64,000 bases of DNA from CAZHCA01 sp964530825 (GTDB lineage: Bacteria; Bacteroidota; Bacteroidia; Chitinophagales; Saprospiraceae). Positions 44,228 through 54,000 of the stretch are shown here, one piece after another (within the stretch, counting starts at the first letter, position 1; every line of letters starts with the position of its first letter). The position numbers were made by a program, and so were the translations under genes. The stretch lies in the NCBI GenBank assembly GCA_964530825.1, contig CAZHCA010000018.1, positions 1-64,000 of the forward strand. Reading direction: 5' to 3'. Below the pieces are notes generated by a model. That model saw nothing but the letters and a program-made list of their open reading frames with translations. It did not search any database and was not told where the DNA came from.

Positions 44228-46624
44228 TTATTTAATCTGTACAATCGTCACGCCGTCGCCCCCTTGTTCAGGTTCGGGATGGCTTACTTCCATATCCACG
44301 TTATATTCGCGCAGTTTGTTTTTCACCAGCTTGCGCAAAACTCCCGTTCCTTTACCATGGACGATGCGCAAATCGGTGGCACTAGAAATCAGGGCCTGAT
44401 CGAGAAAGTCCTCTACCATCTTATCGGCTTCTTCGTAGCGCATACCCCGGATGTCCAGTTTACTTTGAAAGCCCGCATTTTTCACTAGGTTATCGGCCTG
44501 GATGCTCTTGCTCGACTGCACCTCCAGGGGCGCGTCGGCCAACTCCAGGTCGCGGACGTTTACCGTTACTCGCATCAGGCCCATATGGACGATTACTTTG
44601 TCGTTATCAATATCCTCGACGCTACCCGTAGCACCGCCCGTGCGTAACTTCACATAGTCGCCTACTTGGAGTGGCCGGTGCAGGCGCTTTTTCTTTTTTC
44701 TGGGTGGGGCGTAGTATACGGCTTCCCGGAGGTCTTTCACCTCCTCATCCAGCTGTTTGCGCTGCTCTCGGATGCGTACGGCTGCGGCTTTGGCTTCTTC
44801 GAGGTTTTTCTCCTCTTTGATTTTCCGGATCAGGTTTTCCAGTTCCTTGTTGGTTTGGGCTGACTGTTGCAGGGCCTGTTCTTTGGTTTCCAGCTTATGC
44901 TTCTTGCGGCGCACTTCCAAGTCGCGGTGCAGGTCTTCGTAGGTCTTGATCAGTTTGTCGAGTTTCTTTTCGCGTTCGCGCACGGCCGATAGTTCCTCCT
45001 GCAGTTCCTGCATTTCACGCTGAAGGTCGACCAATAACTCGTCGACGGCCTTTTCATTTTTGCCGGTGCGGTGTTTGGCGTATTTGAGCACTTGGTCGCT
45101 CAGCCCGCTTTTTTGGGCGATTTCGTAAGCATAAGAAGAGCCCGGCCGGCCTACCTTCAATTCGTAAGTAGGAGAGAGGCTGTCCTTGTCGAAATTCATG
45201 GAACCGTTGACGATGCCTTTATTCTTAAAGGCAAACACCTTCAGGTCGGGGTAGTGGGTTGTGATCACACCGTGCACCTGCATTTCGTTGAGCTTTTTCA
45301 GAATCGACTCGGCAATGGCGCCGCCGATCTTAGGGTCGGTACCGGATCCGAACTCATCGATCAGTACAAGCGATTTTTTATCGGCATGGTCTAAGAAAGT
45401 GCGCATATTGCGCAGGCGCGAACTGTAAGTACTTAAGTCATCCTCGATCGACTGTTGGTCGCCGATGTCGGCAAAAAAGTTATGGAAAATGCCCATCTCA
45501 CTTTCAGGATCCACCGGTACTAACATACCGGATTGCAGCATGAGCTGCAGCAGACCCACTGATTTCATGGTGATGGATTTACCTCCGGCATTGGGCCCGC
45601 TTAGGACCAAGATGCGGTTTTGGTGCAACAACTCTAGGTCAAAGGGGATGGTCGGTTTTTCCAGGGCCTTATTCTTCAGTAAGAGCAAAGGGTGGTAGGC
45701 TTCTTTGAAGCCAAACTTTGGTTTGGGTGACAATTTCGGCTTGTTGGCACCCATAGCAACCGCCACGCGGGCTTTGGCCTGGATCACATCGAAGCGAACC
45801 AATAGTTCCTGGTAGGTTTCCATCACCGGTACGTACGGACGCAAGGCAGCGCTCAGGTCGCGCAGGATACGCAGGATCTCCCGGTGCTCCTCCTGTTGCC
45901 AGTTGAACAATTCATTATTGATAGGAATGACGCCTTCGGGCTCAATGAAAACGGTCTTACCCGTCGAGGACTCGTCGTGAATGATACCGCGCACTTTGCG
46001 CTTGTGTTCGGCCGGCACGGTGAGTACTCGGCGGCTGTTGCGCAAGCTTTCGACCGTATCGGCTAGCCAACCTTTAGCGCGGTAATCGGTGATCAGTTCG
46101 CGGAAGCGCTTATCTACCTCTTTGGTTTTGGCACCGATATTCTTACGGATTTTAAGCAGAGCCGGTGAGGCGTTGGGCCGGATTTCTCCCTCCTCGTCGA
46201 TGACGCGTTCGATCTCAGCAATCAGTCCTTCATCGAATTCGATATCTTGAATAATTTGGTATAGCGATGGGTACAGCCCTTGCCGTTCGGGCTTAAAAAA
46301 TTGGAAAATGTCGCGAATATTCAGTAGGGTTATATTGATACGTTGCAGCCCTTCGACTGGAAGCACAGACTCCTCAATTTGCAATAATTTTAAATCCTCA
46401 CTAATGGCGTCGTAGGCGGCTACCGGCAGACGGTCGTTCTCGCTAATGCCCAGTTTATATTCGGCCACTTCCCGCAGTTGCAGGGTGATCTTGTGCAACC
46501 CTTTCTGTGGGAAAAGCTGGGCTGCCGCCTGGGCGCCTAGTTCACCTAAGCATTCGCTGACTACCAGATTAATTACTTTGTCAAATTCCAGTTTCTCAAA
46601 TAAATCCTTTGGCTCAAAACGCAT
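44228..46624 (-). CDS. mutS2: MutS2 ATPase/endonuclease
   Basis: This 798-residue protein has the MutS2 layout: N-terminal helical core (about 1-300), ATPase with Walker A LSGPNAGGKSITMKSVG (about 340) and Walker B LVLIDEFGSGTDPKIG, a long coiled-coil/linker region (about 520-640), a KOW-like stretch (LQVGDYVKLRTGGATGSVED) and a C-terminal Smr nuclease domain (LDIRGMRYEEADKMVEDFLD, then IVHGKGTGVLR). MutS2 acts on branched DNA and, in some bacteria, splits collided ribosomes; it is not part of mismatch repair. It faces away from aroC. Confidence 0.95.
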   Translation of the reverse strand: MRFEPKDLFEKLEFDKVINLVVSECLGELGAQAAAQLFPQKGLHKITLQLREVAEYKLGISENDRLPVAAYDAISEDLKLLQIEESVLPVEGLQRINITLLNIRDIFQFFKPERQGLYPSLYQIIQDIEFDEGLIAEIERVIDEEGEIRPNASPALLKIRKNIGAKTKEVDKRFRELITDYRAKGWLADTVESLRNSRRVLTVPAEHKRKVRGIIHDESSTGKTVFIEPEGVIPINNELFNWQQEEHREILRILRDLSAALRPYVPVMETYQELLVRFDVIQAKARVAVAMGANKPKLSPKPKFGFKEAYHPLLLLKNKALEKPTIPFDLELLHQNRILVLSGPNAGGKSITMKSVGLLQLMLQSGMLVPVDPESEMGIFHNFFADIGDQQSIEDDLSTYSSRLRNMRTFLDHADKKSLVLIDEFGSGTDPKIGGAIAESILKKLNEMQVHGVITTHYPDLKVFAFKNKGIVNGSMNFDKDSLSPTYELKVGRPGSSYAYEIAQKSGLSDQVLKYAKHRTGKNEKAVDELLVDLQREMQELQEELSAVREREKKLDKLIKTYEDLHRDLEVRRKKHKLETKEQALQQSAQTNKELENLIRKIKEEKNLEEAKAAAVRIREQRKQLDEEVKDLREAVYYAPPRKKKKRLHRPLQVGDYVKLRTGGATGSVEDIDNDKVIVHMGLMRVTVNVRDLELADAPLEVQSSKSIQADNLVKNAGFQSKLDIRGMRYEEADKMVEDFLDQALISSATDLRIVHGKGTGVLRKLVKNKLREYNVDMEVSHPEPEQGGDGVTIVQIK

Positions 46625-46859
46625 GTTCGGGTGTTTTCTACCGGGTCAGGCCCTTAAAGATATGGATAAAAACAATTTCGGGGAGGTACAGTTCCCTGAG
46701 GTGGAAAAAATCAGGCAGCAGGAGAAATTGCGTAAGGTGCAAAAAACAAAACGTGCTAGGTCGTCCTTTCCCGGATTTGTACTTTTACCCGCAATCAAAA
46801 AAGACCACTGCGCCCGGTTTGTACCCAACCGGCGCCTGTAAACGGCCAAAGAATACATC

Positions 46860-47939
46860 ATGAGTAATACCTTCGGCACCCATTTCCGAATCACGACCTA
46901 CGGCGAATCGCACGGCCGCGGTATTGGCGTCATTGTTGACGGTTGTCCGGCAGGACTGGCGATCGACCCCGAACGCGTGCAGTATGAGCTGGATCGTCGT
47001 CGTCCGGGGCAGTCTAATATCGTCACGCAGCGCAAAGAAAGCGATACGGTTCAGCTTCTGTCAGGCATTTTTGAGGGTAAAACCACCGGCACGCCCATTG
47101 CCATGCACATACCCAATGCCGATGCCCGCTCTAAGGACTACAGCCACATCGCCGATAAATACCGGCCCAGTCATGCCGATTACACTTACCAGATGAAATA
47201 CGGGCGGCGCGACTACCGGGGGGGTGGGCGCTCATCGGCTCGCGAGACGGCGGCGCGCGTTGCTGCGGGGGCCATTGCTAAGCAATTGCTTGAACAGCAT
47301 GGGATGACTATTCAGGCTTACGTAAGCCAGGTCGGCTCAATACGCTCAGAAAAAAGCTATGGCGAGCTGGACCTGAGGCAGACCGAAAACACCCCGGTCC
47401 GCTGCCCCGACTTAGCAGTAGCCGAAGAGATGATCGCACACATCAAGGCGGTGCGTAAAGCCGGCGACACCATCGGCGGCGTAGTGACGGGTGTGATTAA
47501 GGGCTGTCCGCCCGGGCTGGGGGCTCCAGCCTTTGACAAGCTACATGCCGACCTGGGTAAGGCCATGCTCAGCATTAATGCCTGCAAGGGCTTTGAATAC
47601 GGATCGGGGTTCGAGGGCGTGCGCCTGCGGGGGTCCGAACATAACGATGCTTTCTACCAGGATGATACGGGCCGCATCCGCACCCGCACCAACCACTCGG
47701 GAGGCATTCAGGGCGGCATTTCCAATGGAGAGGACATTTACTTTCGGGCGGCTTTCAAGCCGGTGGCTACCATCGTCGCCGACCAGGAAAGTCTCAATGA
47801 GGCGGGGGAAGCCGTTACGGTTGCCGGTAAGGGGCGCCACGATCCCTGCGTGGTCCCCCGGGCGGTGCCGATCGTAGAAGCAATGGCGGCCCTGGTACTG
47901 GCCGATCATTGGTTACGGGACCGCATGACGCGGTTGTAG
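46860..47939 (+). CDS. aroC: Chorismate synthase
   Basis: This 359-residue enzyme makes chorismate from EPSP in the last common step of aromatic amino acid synthesis, using reduced FMN. Family motifs are present: TYGESHGRGIGVIVDGCPAG at the N-terminus, RPGQSNIVTQRKESD, YRPSHADYTYQMKYGRRDYR followed by GGGRSSARET, and GGIQGGISNGEDIYFRAAFK. Both conserved histidines (His in GESHG and in SHAD) are seen. Length is normal. It is monocistronic. Confidence 0.96.
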   Translation: MSNTFGTHFRITTYGESHGRGIGVIVDGCPAGLAIDPERVQYELDRRRPGQSNIVTQRKESDTVQLLSGIFEGKTTGTPIAMHIPNADARSKDYSHIADKYRPSHADYTYQMKYGRRDYRGGGRSSARETAARVAAGAIAKQLLEQHGMTIQAYVSQVGSIRSEKSYGELDLRQTENTPVRCPDLAVAEEMIAHIKAVRKAGDTIGGVVTGVIKGCPPGLGAPAFDKLHADLGKAMLSINACKGFEYGSGFEGVRLRGSEHNDAFYQDDTGRIRTRTNHSGGIQGGISNGEDIYFRAAFKPVATIVADQESLNEAGEAVTVAGKGRHDPCVVPRAVPIVEAMAALVLADHWLRDRMTRL

Positions 47940-48252
47940 GATGGGGGTTACGCCTGCTTTCCGGGGTGAAAGGCTCAGCCTGCCTCGTAAAGCAGGCGGG
48001 CGGAGCCACCCTCGGTTTGGGGGTGTTGGAGCAGGGAGGGCGCCAGGATGAAAGCGCTTTGAGCTGGGCATCTTAGGGGCGGATCCTTTCGACAAATGCT
48101 GCAGGCATCAGTACTCGTCGCCGCAGGTTGTTCTTTTATGCTGCGGGTACTGGCTTATCGGAGGGAAGCGACGGCCCAGCGCCCGCCTTACATCCTCATC
48201 TCCTGGTTGTATTTCTCCAAAAAATCGTACTTTAATAGCAAATATTTAATCC
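47940..48252. other. Intergenic region with GC-rich stem-loop
   Basis: A branched inverted repeat lies at 47972-48007 (GGCTC...GAGCC outside, GCCTGC/GCAGGC inside), close after aroC, without a T-run. The rest is non-coding as far as I can see; short open frames lack coding character. Confidence 0.4.
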
Positions 48253-48645
48253 ATGACGGCGCTCAAAATTTTTTGTTTTGCGACTGCTTTATTCAGCGCA
48301 GTCGCCTGCAGTAGAGATACTCAGCCTGTCTACCAGACAGAGCGCCTATTAGGCATCTGGAATTTACTGCAACTCGATGCTACACCCCATACCGGGCGAT
48401 CGACCTTCCAGTTTGAAGCCGATGGGACATTTATTCTCACCTCCTATTTTGGTGTTCCAGTACAGGGAGAATGGGTATGGAAAAGTGCCAAGCAGGAAAC
48501 AGTCGTTATTGCTCTGGAGGAGAATGTCGGCAACCTGGAAAATTTCGAACTTCGTATTTTATCATTAGAGAATGATTTGCTGACCGCTGATATCGAAAGT
48601 GGGACTGTGATGTACAACGTTCAATTTGTAAGGCAGCCACAATAG
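48253..48645 (+). CDS. Small lipoprotein, lipocalin-like
   Basis: This 130-residue protein has a lipoprotein signal with Cys19 (ALFSAVACS). The mature part resembles small Bacteroidota lipocalin-like proteins: an opening ERLLGIWNLLQLD, a FEADGTFILTS strand, GEWVWK and a VMYNVQFVR close. These usually bind small hydrophobic molecules or have no known ligand. It is a single gene. Confidence 0.75.
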   Translation: MTALKIFCFATALFSAVACSRDTQPVYQTERLLGIWNLLQLDATPHTGRSTFQFEADGTFILTSYFGVPVQGEWVWKSAKQETVVIALEENVGNLENFELRILSLENDLLTADIESGTVMYNVQFVRQPQ

Positions 48646-48770
48646 AAAAATTCTTGAAACCCAGGATACTTTTTTCCGTACCTTAGTAAGAGACTTAATC
48701 TTTTTGCCTCGATAAGCCGACCCCAATTTTTTTCCCGAAAAACAAGATAGCGTTCCCAAAAAGGCTGCTC

Positions 48771-50018
48771 ATGCTTCCTAAAGAAACCGTGCCATCCCCT
48801 GCCAATGGTATTCCACTGACCAATTCGGGCACAAGCAGGCCCTCGAGCCTCAAGCTGAAAATATTTAAGGATCTGAAGCCCGATGGTCAGCAACGTCGGG
48901 CGCTACAAAAGATCTTAACCCTGCCTTTCTCGGTAATTGTGGAGGGGCCCGGCGCAGCCAAGCGCGACCTGGTTTTGGCCTATGCCGTACTTCACTTTTT
49001 ACGACAACAAAAGCGGCTGTTGATTTTAGGGCCGGACACTGTAGCGCTGGAGGTAACCCTAGAAGCCATTTTACCGATGCTGGAGCGCGGCGGGATTGAT
49101 CGCCCGTTCATTCGATTGTTTGGGGATAGGCAATCGGCGTTTTACGAGCAATATCCCGAGCTTTCTCCGTGGGTTGAGCAAGAACAACTGGCAGCCGAGA
49201 TCGCCGAACTGGAACGCCAACTACATACACCCGAACGCAGGAAGCTGGAGGAAGCTCGAGCCGTTCTGCCCGGACTCGACCAGCTGCAAGCCCTGGTTGA
49301 GCAACTAGAGCGACAAGATAATACAGTGGCAAAGTTCCAGGGGGCGCTTACCGAGGCTAGGCAGGCGTATGAAGCCAAACAGCAGGAACTGCAGAAAGCC
49401 CAGGCGGACTTGGAGGAAGTCCGGCGCCGGTCCAATTCATGGTGGCATGGCTTAAAGCGAACGGTTAAGCCGCCGCCCTTTCCCTACGAGCGCGTGGTGG
49501 AAGGCGCCGAATTCCATTTGGAGGGGGTTCAAAAAGCCCTGGAAAAAGGGCATCGGCAGGCTCAGGAAATCCAGTATCAGCTACAAAAGGCAGTACAGGA
49601 GCGAACCGAAATACAAAACCAACTTAAGGCGTCTACCCGGTCCATGCGCGAGCAGCCTTACAATGCGGAGTTAAAGGTGCTGTTGCAAGGGTTGGACCCT
49701 TTCCATTTGCAATCCGTTAAGACCGGGTTATACGCTCATATTCGGGGGCTTCGCCAGGCGGTCGGCGAGGTTTCCGGCGTCGACCTCAAAGCGCGCTTGG
49801 AGGCTTTGCGGCGCCAGGAGCCTCCGGCGGGTGGGGTTGACCCGGTGCGTTTGGTTGTGGCTACCCCTGCCCAATCTGCGACCCTGCCTGCAGTCGATCA
49901 CCTGTTTGTTCTGGATGCCCTGCGCACTATCCATCCACAGCAGGTCATTAGCTGGTTGCGCCGGCACCAGCGCGTTACGTTGATGGGTGGTGGGGATCTG
50001 CTGGAATGGTTTCGGTGA
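48771..50018 (+). CDS. Degenerate SF1 helicase-like protein with coiled-coil insertion
   Basis: This 415-residue protein looks like the first RecA-like domain of a DNA2/UvrD-type SF1 helicase whose active site has decayed. The segment at 55-70 (VIVEGPGAAKRDLVLAY) occupies the place of the Walker A GPPGTGKT but lacks one residue and the catalytic Lys-Thr pair. About 375-400 (DHLFVLDALRTIHPQQV) takes the Walker B place without the DE pair, followed by VTLMGGGDLLEW where helicases have GDxxQLPP. Between them are about 180 residues of coiled coil. No second RecA domain follows. It is probably not an ATPase; it may bind DNA or a partner. The identification is inference from motif order. Confidence 0.6.
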   Translation: MLPKETVPSPANGIPLTNSGTSRPSSLKLKIFKDLKPDGQQRRALQKILTLPFSVIVEGPGAAKRDLVLAYAVLHFLRQQKRLLILGPDTVALEVTLEAILPMLERGGIDRPFIRLFGDRQSAFYEQYPELSPWVEQEQLAAEIAELERQLHTPERRKLEEARAVLPGLDQLQALVEQLERQDNTVAKFQGALTEARQAYEAKQQELQKAQADLEEVRRRSNSWWHGLKRTVKPPPFPYERVVEGAEFHLEGVQKALEKGHRQAQEIQYQLQKAVQERTEIQNQLKASTRSMREQPYNAELKVLLQGLDPFHLQSVKTGLYAHIRGLRQAVGEVSGVDLKARLEALRRQEPPAGGVDPVRLVVATPAQSATLPAVDHLFVLDALRTIHPQQVISWLRRHQRVTLMGGGDLLEWFR

Positions 50019-50084
50019 AACCAGTAGTAAAAGGGCAGGGTGTTCCTTCTATTGCCTCCAGATGGATGGAAAATGTTATGCTTC

Positions 50085-50579
50085 TCATCCGGTCAAAGCC
50101 ACGCAGATATCCACCAGGTGTTTACCGTCGGGGTTGTTTTGGGGAGTGTTTCGGTAGGCTTCGTACATAGGGCCGTCCGGATTGAAAGGAAGTTGGTTAG
50201 CCCGGATATAATCGAAGATTTGTTCCCAGGCAGTACCGTAATCTTTCGGGTCCAGTTCGAAGGAGCCCACGGCGTAGCGGCCGGCTGGCAGTTCCATCAT
50301 CTGGACGGCGCCCGAGGGCTTGGTGTTGAGCGGGACCGTAAAGCCTACGCTGATTCGTTGTTGTTCGGGGGGAACCCTTGCCGGATCATCGTGATAAACA
50401 GTGATGGCTTCCATGTGGGTGCTCATCAATTCGTGGTTTTGCATCCAGGTCATAACTTCACCAAAGAGCCGCTCAAAGAGGGCAGGGTTGCCCATGTAGG
50501 GGCCTATGTGACGGAGGTAAGCCATTTGGCGGACGGGCATCTCTACTGTCCGGAAGGTTGCCGTTGTTATCGTTTTCAT
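50085..50579 (-). CDS. Stand-alone GyrI-like effector-binding protein
   Basis: This 164-residue protein matches the GyrI-like/AraC effector-binding domain (SOUL/BmrR C-terminal fold): VEMPVRQMAYLRHIGPYMGN at the N-terminus, then ISVGFTVP and MELPAGRYAVGSFEL, and a closing VDICVALTG. The domain binds hydrophobic ligands. It is usually fused to an AraC or MerR DNA-binding part, which is absent here, so this is a free ligand-binding form. Confidence 0.85.
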   Translation of the reverse strand: MKTITTATFRTVEMPVRQMAYLRHIGPYMGNPALFERLFGEVMTWMQNHELMSTHMEAITVYHDDPARVPPEQQRISVGFTVPLNTKPSGAVQMMELPAGRYAVGSFELDPKDYGTAWEQIFDYIRANQLPFNPDGPMYEAYRNTPQNNPDGKHLVDICVALTG

Positions 50580-51021
50580 AGCTGTTCATTTTGGTTATCC
50601 GTAATAAGTTAGCCGGGTGAGGGAGACAGCAGATTGATAAAAATCAGTTTTGGGATTGAGTTTTGGAGGTCAAGTCCAATCGGTCAGGAGCGGCAGAATG
50701 CGATTTAACATCGAATTAATTGTAATTAATAGTAAAGATAAAAAACAATCGGTTTTTTGTAACATTTAACCGTAATTGTCGTAATTTAAAATTACCGAAG
50801 ACGCTAAACCCTTGTTACCCAACCCGCAAAAGCTCAAATAGCGTCTTGCCGAAAAAGATCAGCAAAATAGATGATGTTTCCGCCTCAATCGCACCTATTG
50901 GAATTGAAACGTCTATTCATAGGGCCTACCGTTCAGTCCTTGACTCATCCGATGAAAGAATGAAACCAACATAGGCGAGTAAGCCATTTCCGTGAACCGC
51001 CTTTCTTTTGATTGGCAACTC
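50580..51021. other. AT-rich intergenic region with an inverted repeat
   Basis: Nothing coding is supported here. The composition drops visibly in GC from about 50700. A perfect 9-bp inverted repeat (50798-50806 and 50839-50847, AAGACGCTA/TAGCGTCTT) with a 32-base spacer lies in the middle; it could be a weak terminator or protein site. Confidence 0.4.
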
Positions 51022-54000
51022 TCATTGTTCTTCATCTTTTGGGAAATAATACTCGTATTGGTACAGGATAGAGATCTTTTGAGCAATTTTTCTGATTTCG
51101 TCAATTTTTCTTTTCGTTTCTCCTATATTCATCCGGTAGCGCTCCGTGGCGGCGCTGAAGTGCTTGAGCTGGTCGTTGTAGTCATCCTCTAGAAAGAACA
51201 GTTTACGTGCCTCAATCCGGTAAGTCCGGCCTTCTGTATGCATTTGTGTGGCCCGGTAATAAGCCTGGTTAGCTAATTCAAAGTGGTGGTTAGAGTCTAA
51301 ATAGATCAAATTATTATTATTGATCTTTTTCACCACCTTTTCCAAAACTTTCGGATATATAGGATCTTTATCTTTAAAATCTAATTTTTCTTCCAGAAAG
51401 TGGATATTTTCAAAGAAGCGACACCAGCGGGCTAGCTTATAATGGGCACTGGCTAAAAAATTGTAATTCGCAATATAGCCAGGGGTGTAGATATGGATAA
51501 TTTTGATAACCTCGTGTTTACAGGCAATAGATTCACTGATGAGAAAGACGATTAATTCCTTAGCTTCTTTTTCGTTCAGGTTGTTAATTTTTTGGGCCGA
51601 GGCGTTGAGCATCCGGGGAGCTGCTTTTTTGATGGCTTCTTTTATATGATCGTAATATTCTTTACAAGTTTTCGAACGGTATCGTTTTTCTTGGTAGACC
51701 ATCCGGTATTTAAATAAGTGCTCTAATATTTTTTCGTCATCTTTCGAATCGCTGTTCTCTGGTGGATGCTCAGGGCTCTTATCACAGTTGCGAAATAAAG
51801 CGTAGTAATAATCGCTCAAATAGCGTAGTTCCTGCATGCGTAAGAATTTATTGGAAATACTGCTGTAGCTCGAGGTAAAACTCAGCATGGGGCGGCAACA
51901 TTGCTCAGGGGCGATTTTTAGCCTGATATCCTCTACTAACAGAATGGCTTCTTTCGCCGGCTGCATACCTGCCAGGTTGTGCATAATATCCGATATATAG
52001 GTTTTTCTTGCCTGTAAATCAATATTCAATACATCGCGAAACTTAAGAATTTGGGGCCGATTGGCAATGTCGTTATTCCAGCTGGTTGCCCGCGCTACAT
52101 TGGTAGCTATCAACTCGCAATTTTCTAAAAGCTTTTTGCTTTTTTCCGGCTGACCAATAAACGGATGGGGCTTTTCTTCTTTCCCGACTTTATACAATTG
52201 TATATAATCCTTGACCGTATAGAGCAGTTTCCGTAACTGAAAGGAGTGGGCATATAATTGGTCTGCTCGAAGATAATAGAAACTCGACAACCTGTAAAGT
52301 GCCAAGACGGCAGTTATGGTCCACGGGCGCATGGACTCTTCTTCGGTTGGTAATTTTTGCAAAATCCCTCCAAGGTCATTAAAATTTTTAATATTTAAAA
52401 CCTCTATATTTATTTCAGTTATTGGACAGTGCAGAAATGTGAGGACGCAATTTCCAATATTCGATAATAGTGCGGCAATATAGAGTTTTTTATGGCTACT
52501 GCTCAGGTATAAGTTGCCTGGCCTGGCCAGTTCATAGCACTTACTCCAGAGGGAAAGTTGTTGCATTTCCTCGATCGTACTTGTATGCGAATGAATAATT
52601 GTATACAAGGCGCGGTAATAATACAAATAGGCAAAAACTGAAGGTCGATAATGCTGGTATGCCCGATTGGGCTTTTCTCCCGGTTTACTTGTCTGGGAAG
52701 CCAGAAACTTAAGCGGCTCATAGAGTCCCGGAATTTTGTTCCATTTATACTCCTCCCGATAATTTAAATCAGGAAATATGCGATTTTTAAAATACAATAA
52801 GTTACCGATATTATACAGGTAGTCGGCTTTCATGGTATACAACCTAACGGGCAGGCCTTCCTGCTCTTTAAGTTCATTGTGCAACTTTAAATCGAGGTCA
52901 AAATCATGGTGTTTTTCAATACCTAGAAACTGGTTGGCCTCCTGTTCATTCTTGCGCAGGGCTCTGAAGGTAAAACCATCAAACCGGTATTTTTCGAGGA
53001 GCCCTAATTGGGCCAATAACGGGGTGTACAACAATTGAATATCCTGAAACGGGTTTCTATCAATTTCGGGGGCCGTAGCATCTGGCGGCCGATTATCCTT
53101 CGTTGGTCCGTCGTGATTTTCCTGCTGAAATAACATGGAGTGGGTATGGTATTGCAGTCTGTCGGCAATGCAAATGACCATGGTACGATAGTAGCTATAA
53201 GCTGAGTCGTAAGCGCCAATTTGTTCCAGTGTCAAAGCGGCTTTTAGCTTTCTGCGCAGCCACAGAAAAAACTGATGCCTGGTAATCAAATGTATATCCT
53301 TTCCTGGTGGTATACGCAAGCTCTGGATGGCTTCTGTATAATAGATCATTGCCTCGTCGAATTCCTGGTCGTAGTAGTGTAGATCTCCAAGAATATTTTG
53401 AATAAATGAAATAGCATGGATAAATTGGTTGTCCCCATCGATAGGCTCATAGCCTCGGTATTTTTTCTCCAGGTCGCGTAATACGCGCTTATAATGCCGT
53501 TTGATTTGTAGAGATTCATCTAGCGTGAAATTAAAAGCGGCAGATCCCAATTCCGATATCTTGGAGAGGTAGCGTAATTCAATAGCGATTATACTATTAA
53601 ACTTGTAATCGAACAGACTACTAAAGGTCGTCCGGATATATCCTTCCTGTAGGTAATTGAGAAGCTGATCAACGTAAAGGCGTAGATTCGGTTCTTTATT
53701 GACCAGGATCACCTCGGGAAGCAGCTCCAGGTTGCGAAGTGAAAAACCAAAGGAATGGAACTTGAGCAAGTGATCCATGATAAAGGCAGAAGAGAATAAG
53801 ATTTTATCGCCCAGTGATTTTAAAACCCGGCTATTAGCAATAATATACGGGCGGTAGATGTCAGAGGTAAGTCCGATCTCGAACTGGGTAGAATAATTAA
53901 ACCGTAGAAATAGTCGATCCTTTTTTTTGGTTTTACCCTTTTTCGGTAGCGGTTCAAAGTGTTTTGACACGATTAAATAGTCTTCGTTGGCTTTATCAAT

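Noticed and set aside
48096..48314. A 72-codon frame ahead of the small lipoprotein gene
   Set aside because: It overlaps the lipoprotein signal region in another frame and has no coding character.
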